Shown here: positions 7,812 through 12,143 of the stretch, one piece after another
Numbering within the stretch: position 1 is the stretch's first letter
Layout: every line of letters starts with the position of its first letter
From: Sphingobacteriia bacterium
GTDB lineage: Bacteria > Bacteroidota > Bacteroidia > Chitinophagales > Chitinophagaceae
Length of the DNA: 12,143 nucleotides
Direction of reading: 5' to 3'
Assembly (NCBI GenBank): GCA_004294465.1
Contig: REAV01000180.1
Location: forward strand, 1 to 12,143
Program-made: the position numbers and the translations under genes
Notes under the pieces: generated by a model
The model's input: the letters and a program-made list of their open reading frames with translations, nothing else
Database searches by the model: none
Told to the model about the DNA's origin: nothing

Positions 7812-8237
7812 ATGATCAATAAAGTACTTTGTGTTGATGATGATAGTATTTCTCTGACTATATCAAAGCTTTTATTAAAAAGAACAGGCTTTGCGGAAAA
7901 TGTATTAACTGCAGTTGATGGGCATGATGCTTTGCTTTTTTTAGAAAAGCTTTTTGAAGATCATACAAATCCCGAACAAGAAGCTCCTAATTTGATCTTA
8001 TTGGATATTAATATGCCAGTGATGAATGGCTGGGAATTTCTTGATGCATTTATAGAACAATATGGCACTAAGTTGCACAACACAAGAGTAGTTATTTTGT
8101 CTTCCACCATAGATCCTGAAGACTTTGCAAGGGCTAAAAAATATGCTATTGTAACTCAATTTCTAAGTAAACCATTAAGTGTAGAAACCTTGCTAGAATT
8201 AAAAGAAAATGATTTTGTCAGAAAATTTTTCAATTAA
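7812..8237 (+). CDS. Receiver-only (CheY-like) response regulator
   Basis: This 141-residue protein is one REC domain with no output domain. Visible features are the acidic pocket VDDD (D9-D11), the phosphoacceptor D65 in LILLDINMP, the switch serine region LSST (96-99) and the conserved K120-P121. A loop of about ten polar residues (50-59, HTNPEQEAPN) precedes the phosphoacceptor strand, as in many Bacteroidota single-domain regulators that take part in phosphorelays or bind partner proteins. No histidine kinase is in the window, so its partner is unknown. It starts at the ATG at 7812, 73 nt after the membrane GT2 gene, and ends 2 nt before the stop of the converging GH2 gene. A role in controlling the neighbouring polysaccharide genes is possible but rests only on position. 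Confidence 0.92.
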   Translation: MINKVLCVDDDSISLTISKLLLKRTGFAENVLTAVDGHDALLFLEKLFEDHTNPEQEAPNLILLDINMPVMNGWEFLDAFIEQYGTKLHNTRVVILSSTIDPEDFARAKKYAIVTQFLSKPLSVETLLELKENDFVRKFFN

Positions 8238-8239
8238 TG

Positions 8240-10672
8240 TTAAAGGTTAATACAAGCGGTTGGTAAGCCTTTTGAAACTGTGCATACTGTAGACTTTCCC
8301 TCTTTCATTTTAACTTTAATTATTGCCCTTCCATTATACATCTGTACATATTTTGAACCAGATGAAGTGCCTTTATTGTCTATCAATTGACCATCTCCAG
8401 CCAAACTAAACCTGATGAAATTGGCAGCATCTAAGCATTGAACATTTTGGTCATCAAGTAATTTAACTTGTAGTGTAGTTATTCCATTTTCTTCTTTTAT
8501 TTTCTCTAACATTAATTTGTTAGGCTTACCCCATTTTTCGGTTTGATATTGAAAATTTATTTGATCTTCTACAACTATATTTCTTTTTTTGGCAATTACT
8601 TTTACGGTGTTATTCCCTTTTTTAAATTCAGTATTCCATCTTAAACCTGCAGCTGGAAAATCCTGACTATTTCTTCTTTTAGTGCCTAGACTTATACCAT
8701 TTAAAAATAATTCAGCTTCATCGCAATTAGAATACACTTTTATCATTTTTTCTTCCCTTTCACTGCCCCAACGAATAGGAAATGAATGCCCATATATATG
8801 AACCATTGGTTTTTCTGCCCAATATGATTGGAAAACATAATACCCTTCTTTTTTTGCAAAGTCCCTTTCTACTAAACCTTTCTGGTTTACATATGGCACT
8901 GGATTCTCAGGTCTTAGTGGGGTAGAAAAATCTTTGAATACCCATTGTGCTGTTCCTGTTAGCCAAGGCATTGTCTCTTGTTCTTTCAAATGCCAGTCGA
9001 ATAAATTACAGATATAGGTTTCACTCCAATCACCATCTTTTGAAATTTTAACAGCTCCAGTACCTATAGTACTATCTTTAGCAACTGTGTTTTTCCAGAC
9101 CGCATCAGGATTTTCTGAATGCCTTCCTGCATGACTATCACCTCCCCATTCTACATGTAAAAAATGGTTGACTTTTTTAAATTCATCTTCCGATATTCTT
9201 TTATAATCAGGATAAGTTGCTTTGTACCATCCTGCCCAGAGAGAAGGAGAGAATACGTCAACAATATCTTTGAGAAATTCTGGTCTTCTTATGGCTGTTT
9301 TACGGGTATTATCCAACTTATGAGAAAGTACGTTCAGTTCTTTCATAAAAGCCCTGATCTTATCATTATCAAATTCCGGAAAATCTCCAGGCCAGTCATT
9401 TTCATTACCCAGACCCCAGATAATTACCGAAGGATGGTTGTAATGCTGCTCAATCATGTTGGTAAGCATTCGCTTAGCCATTGATTGATAAACATCGCCA
9501 CCTAATCCTCCACGGCACCATGGAATTTCTTCCCAAACAATTAATCCAAGGCTATCGCATAAATTTAAAATGATACGAGATTGTTGATAGTGCCCTAAGC
9601 GAATAAAATTGGCGCCCATCTCTTTAATTAATATCATTTCTTCTCTCATCATTTCTTCGGTCATAGCAGCAGCAACAACAGCATGATCTTCGTGGCGCTG
9701 GGTACCTTTCAATAATAATCGTTTTCCATTCAAATTAAATGGCCCTTTTTCTACAAATTCAAAATTTCTAAAACCAATTTTTTCTTGTTGAACAAAATCT
9801 CCGTCCGTGCTAGATAAAGTTGCTTTAACAGTATATAGGAAAGGTTTATCAGGCGCCCATAATTGAGGGTTCTTAACCGTCAATGCTGCAACAGTAATAT
9901 CACCAGATAAGGACTCCAGTTGTTTGGTAAATTGGTTGATGATTTTTCCTGCAGGATCAATCACACTAATATCAACTTTTGCTGATGTTAACTTTAATGG
10001 ATTGTGCAATCTTAGATTCACTTTTAGGCTTCCAACTTTTCCCGCATTATCAACTTCTGCTAAAGCAAATAATTTATCAATTGAAACTGCAGGAACGTAT
10101 TGCAAATTGAGGTAACGGTAGATTCCTCCATACAAATTAAAGTCTGATAAAGAAGATGGAATAGTTTCTAAATCACGTGTATTATCGCAACGAATGGTTA
10201 TAGGGATATTCCCTTTAAATTGCTTTGTAAATGCCTCTGTTTTTTTAAACGCATCAATTGCATCAGTTATATCAATGGTGAATTCATCATAACCACCTAC
10301 ATGTGAACCAACTTTTGTGTCATATACATACACTTCCGTTTTTTGTCCTGCACCTTCAAAATGCAATAGCGTTCTACCTTGCTTATAAGGGTTATTAATA
10401 TTGATTTGTTTGCGATACCAACCTGGTCCTCTAAAATACTCCCCATCTGGGTTAACAGCATCTACAGCATTATAACAATGTGGCAGAGAAACAGTGGTCC
10501 AAACTGGTAAATTTTCAGGATTGCCTTTTGGAATTGGCCGAATGGCTTCCCAGATACCTCCCAGTTCTGTTTTTACAAATTCCCAGTTGTTGTTGAGTCT
10601 GATGCTTTGTTGCGCTTTAGATTGGCAAAATGAAAAAACAAAGACTAATAAAAGGATTGATATTTTTTTCAT
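8240..10672 (-). CDS. Secreted glycoside hydrolase family 2 (beta-galactosidase/glucuronidase-like)
   Basis: This 810-residue precursor begins with MKKISILLLVFVFSFCQSKA, a signal peptide probably cut after A20; C16 is preceded by Phe, so it is a poor lipobox. Domains in order are a GH2 sugar-binding jelly roll (about 25-195, with HFEGAG and YGGIYR), an Ig-like domain (about 196-305), and the TIM barrel (about 307-600) opening with FNLNGKRLLLKGTQRHEDH. Then comes a DUF4982-like beta domain (about 643-705, YSNCDEAELFLNG) and a last Ig-like domain (about 716-810). The acid/base is E424 in GNEND; the likely nucleophile is E508 in HVEWGGD. GH2 enzymes retain configuration and act on beta-galactosides, glucuronides or mannosides; the substrate here is not shown. 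Periplasmic or outer-surface location follows from the signal peptide. No SusC/SusD pair or sugar regulator lies beside it, unlike a typical polysaccharide utilization locus. No strong promoter was found upstream. Confidence 0.93.
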   Translation of the reverse strand: MKKISILLLVFVFSFCQSKAQQSIRLNNNWEFVKTELGGIWEAIRPIPKGNPENLPVWTTVSLPHCYNAVDAVNPDGEYFRGPGWYRKQININNPYKQGRTLLHFEGAGQKTEVYVYDTKVGSHVGGYDEFTIDITDAIDAFKKTEAFTKQFKGNIPITIRCDNTRDLETIPSSLSDFNLYGGIYRYLNLQYVPAVSIDKLFALAEVDNAGKVGSLKVNLRLHNPLKLTSAKVDISVIDPAGKIINQFTKQLESLSGDITVAALTVKNPQLWAPDKPFLYTVKATLSSTDGDFVQQEKIGFRNFEFVEKGPFNLNGKRLLLKGTQRHEDHAVVAAAMTEEMMREEMILIKEMGANFIRLGHYQQSRIILNLCDSLGLIVWEEIPWCRGGLGGDVYQSMAKRMLTNMIEQHYNHPSVIIWGLGNENDWPGDFPEFDNDKIRAFMKELNVLSHKLDNTRKTAIRRPEFLKDIVDVFSPSLWAGWYKATYPDYKRISEDEFKKVNHFLHVEWGGDSHAGRHSENPDAVWKNTVAKDSTIGTGAVKISKDGDWSETYICNLFDWHLKEQETMPWLTGTAQWVFKDFSTPLRPENPVPYVNQKGLVERDFAKKEGYYVFQSYWAEKPMVHIYGHSFPIRWGSEREEKMIKVYSNCDEAELFLNGISLGTKRRNSQDFPAAGLRWNTEFKKGNNTVKVIAKKRNIVVEDQINFQYQTEKWGKPNKLMLEKIKEENGITTLQVKLLDDQNVQCLDAANFIRFSLAGDGQLIDNKGTSSGSKYVQMYNGRAIIKVKMKEGKSTVCTVSKGLPTACINL

Positions 10673-10757
10673 AACGTTAAGTCTATGAAATTATGGAAGA
10701 TTAAAGAAGTTTTCATCAATAAAATGAGTTTTCAATCTCCAGGCTGGCCTAAAATAC

Positions 10758-10783
10758 AAAACCCCCTCGATTAACAAGGGGGC
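10758..10783 (-). terminator. Rho-independent terminator of the tRNA-Asp unit
   Basis: Read on the minus strand, CCCCCTTG pairs with CGAGGGGG (8 bp with one G-U) around a 5-nt loop and is followed by TTTT and further T-rich sequence. It lies 5 nt past the tRNA 3' end and 85 nt before the GH2 start, so it should stop tRNA transcription short of the GH2 gene. Confidence 0.85.
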
Positions 10784-10787
10784 TTTG

Positions 10788-10861
10788 CGGACCGGACGGG
10801 ACTCGAACCCGCGACCTCCGCCGTGACAGGGCGGCATTCTAACCAACTGAACTACCGATCC
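10788..10861 (-). tRNA. tRNA-Asp (anticodon GUC)
   Basis: The 74-nt minus-strand gene folds as a standard cloverleaf. The acceptor is GGATCGG with CCGGTCC (7 bp, one G-U), the D arm is GTTC...GAAT with GTTGGTT in the loop, the anticodon stem is CCGCC/GGCGG around loop CTGTCAC, and the T arm is GCGGG TTCGAGT CCCGT. The anticodon GTC lies at 10825-10827, and the discriminator is G, as expected for tRNA-Asp. It closely resembles Escherichia coli tRNA-Asp across the D, anticodon-loop and T arms. The 3' CCA is not encoded (the next bases are CAA), so it must be added after transcription. Confidence 0.97.
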
Positions 10862-10901
10862 GTTTCCTCTAAATAACCACAAGGGGTTGTTTTTCGGACG
10901 G

Positions 10902-10930
10902 CAAAGATAAGGGGAAACACCTTTTTCAAA
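10902..10930 (-). promoter_or_regulatory. Bacteroidota-type promoter for tRNA-Asp
   Basis: On the minus strand TTTG (10927-10930) is followed after 17 nt by TATCTTTG (10902-10909), an exact match to the Bacteroidota -7 element TAnnTTTG with an acceptable -33 element. Transcription should start near 10895, about 35 nt upstream of the mature tRNA 5' end. Its match and its position before a tRNA make it the best promoter in the window. Confidence 0.75.
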
Positions 10931-10986
10931 CAAATCTTTTCCAAAAAAAATGCAATCCCTATTTTTACTGACTTAATTGCTAAAAA

Positions 10987-11967
10987 ATGCCCCAATACCC
11001 AAATAGACAATTCCTCGATTTTGAAAAGCCAATCAAGGAATTATACGAACAGATTGATGATACCAAGAAGCTAGCAGAGAAGAATCCTAAAATTGATTAT
11101 TCTTCAACTTTGAAACAATTAGAAGAATCGATTATCCAAAAGCGCTCTGAAATTACCGCTCAACTCACGCCCTGGCAAAGGGTTCAGCTGAGTAGGCATC
11201 CTGATAGGCCATATACTTTAAAGTATATCGAGAAGATGTTTACCAACTTTGTTGAATTACATGGAGACCGCAATGTGAAGGATGATAAAGCAATGGTGGG
11301 CGGTTTTGCGCAGTTAAATGGCGAAACAGTTATGGTAATAGGGCAACAGAAGGGAGTAAATACTAAAATGCGCCAATTGCGTAATTTCGGTATGGCTAAC
11401 CCCGAAGGATACAGAAAGGCGCTTAGACTAATGAAATTGGCCGAAAAATTCAATAAGCCGGTAATTGCTATGATTGACACTCCAGGGGCATTCCCGGGGC
11501 TAGAAGCAGAGGAAAGAGGCCAAGGAGAGGCAATTGCCCGCAATATCTATGAAATGATCCGATTGAAAGTACCTGTGATCATTATCATTATTGGAGAAGG
11601 AGCCAGCGGTGGTGCATTAGGAATTGGGGTAGGCGATAGGGTATTAATGATGGAAAATACCTGGTATACAGTGATTTCACCAGAAAGTTGTAGCTCTATT
11701 TTATGGCGTAGTTGGGATAAAAAAGAAATTGCAGCAGAACAGCTAAAATTAACAGCAACTGATATGAAGGGATTTGGATTGGTAGATGAAATTGTTCACG
11801 AGCCAGCCGGAGGTGCTCATTGGGATTATCAGGCGGCGGCTGATATCTTAAAAAGCCAGATTCAAAAAGCTTTAGATGAAGTAAAACATAAAACACCACA
11901 GGAAAGAACCAACGACCGTATTGCGAAATATGGTAAAATGGGATTCTGGGAAGAAACTACAGCATAA
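10987..11967 (+). CDS. accA: Acetyl-CoA carboxylase carboxyltransferase subunit alpha
   Basis: This 326-residue protein is close to the usual AccA length. With AccD it forms the carboxyltransferase that moves carboxylate from biotin on AccB to acetyl-CoA, giving malonyl-CoA for fatty acid synthesis in the cytoplasm. Visible features are an N-terminal helical region with [19 protein letters not shown] (60-78), LHGDR (91-95), [18 protein letters not shown] (132-149), the [20 protein letters not shown] segment (163-182), the oxyanion-forming [15 protein letters not shown] (203-217) and [12 protein letters not shown] (229-240). The ATG at 10987 gives the expected N-terminus; no Shine-Dalgarno is present. 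It diverges from the tRNA-Asp unit, and its own promoter is not clear. The dapA gene follows after 35 nt. Codon use looks less AT-biased than in the glycan genes. Confidence 0.97.
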   Translation: MPQYPNRQFLDFEKPIKELYEQIDDTKKLAEKNPKIDYSSTLKQLEESIIQKRSEITAQLTPWQRVQLSRHPDRPYTLKYIEKMFTNFVELHGDRNVKDDKAMVGGFAQLNGETVMVIGQQKGVNTKMRQLRNFGMANPEGYRKALRLMKLAEKFNKPVIAMIDTPGAFPGLEAEERGQGEAIARNIYEMIRLKVPVIIIIIGEGASGGALGIGVGDRVLMMENTWYTVISPESCSSILWRSWDKKEIAAEQLKLTATDMKGFGLVDEIVHEPAGGAHWDYQAAADILKSQIQKALDEVKHKTPQERTNDRIAKYGKMGFWEETTA

Positions 11968-12002
11968 AATAATTATTCACGGGGGAAAATAATAGGGGGG
12001 AT

Positions 12003-12143
12003 ATGACCATACAAAAACAATTAAGAGGAACGGGTGTTGCATTGATTACGCCATTTACAAAAAACAATACCATCGACTTTGATGCATTAGGTAAAGTGAT
12101 TGATGCAATGATTGATGGAAGAGTTGAATACTTGGTAAGTTTA
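12003..12143 (+). CDS. dapA: 4-hydroxy-tetrahydrodipicolinate synthase, 3' part beyond window
   Basis: Only 47 codons are visible, open to the window end. They read MTIQKQLRGTGVALITPF followed by IDFDALGKVIDAMIDGRVEY and LVSL, matching the DapA N-terminus, where a GTGVALITPF strand leads into the barrel and a xVSLGTTGE motif would follow. DapA condenses pyruvate and aspartate semialdehyde in the lysine and diaminopimelate pathway. The catalytic lysine and the arginine that place it firmly in DapA rather than another member of the DapA/NanA aldolase family lie beyond the window. The ATG at 12003 is preceded by a run of six G two bases upstream (11995-12000), an unusually G-rich leader for this window. 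It sits 35 nt after accA, possibly in one transcript. Confidence 0.88.
   Translation, partial: MTIQKQLRGTGVALITPFTKNNTIDFDALGKVIDAMIDGRVEYLVSL

Noticed and set aside
10673..10757. Promoter for the GH2 gene in the 85 nt upstream of its start
   Set aside because: Only poor matches to TTG/TAnnTTTG were seen (for example TTG then TAATTTCA at 23 nt), not enough to support a site.
10691..10933. Minus-strand 80-codon frame across the tRNA-Asp region
   Set aside because: Its central residues (VVQLVRMPPCHGGGRGFESRPV) are a translation of the tRNA itself, a well-known false gene.
11184..11543. Minus-strand 119-codon frame
   Set aside because: Opposite the conserved core of accA; shadow frame.

Overview
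The window looks like a chromosomal segment of a Bacteroidota bacterium, perhaps of the Chitinophagaceae/Sphingobacteriales kind. The reasons are AT-rich coding sequence, A/T-rich leaders almost without Shine-Dalgarno sites, a tRNA promoter with the Bacteroidota -7 element TAnnTTTG, a secreted GH2 enzyme with Bacteroidota-type C-terminal domains, and a receiver-only regulator. The genus cannot be told from the sequence alone.

Region 1 (1-4237) is a tightly packed plus-strand operon for surface polysaccharide. It holds the 3' part of a GT4-type glycosyltransferase, a GT8 glycosyltransferase, a Wzx-type flippase, and a GT14 (core-2/I-branching-like) glycosyltransferase. The last two junctions overlap (ATGA and TAATG). 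Region 2 (4338-7738) continues the theme with a SAM-dependent methyltransferase, a minus-strand two-TM protein of unknown function, a soluble-type GT2 rhamnosyltransferase-like enzyme and a membrane-embedded GT2. Together these could build, decorate and export a repeat unit. No initiating sugar-phosphate transferase, Wzy polymerase, export channel or nucleotide-sugar gene is visible, so the locus probably continues upstream of base 1.

Region 3 (7812-10672) has a CheY-like receiver-only response regulator converging, with a 2-nt gap, on a secreted 810-aa GH2 glycosidase. Region 4 (10758-10930) is a compact minus-strand tRNA-Asp(GUC) transcription unit with a good promoter and a Rho-independent terminator. 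Region 5 (10987-12143) is housekeeping: accA (acetyl-CoA carboxylase alpha subunit) followed by the start of dapA (lysine/diaminopimelate pathway), cut by the window end.

I saw no CRISPR array, transposase, phage gene, toxin-antitoxin pair or recognisable defence system. The most testable oddities are an eight-G tract inside the GT8 gene, which would truncate the enzyme on slippage in either direction, an unrecognised two-TM protein set antisense in the polysaccharide locus, and a GT14-family enzyme in a bacterial polysaccharide operon.
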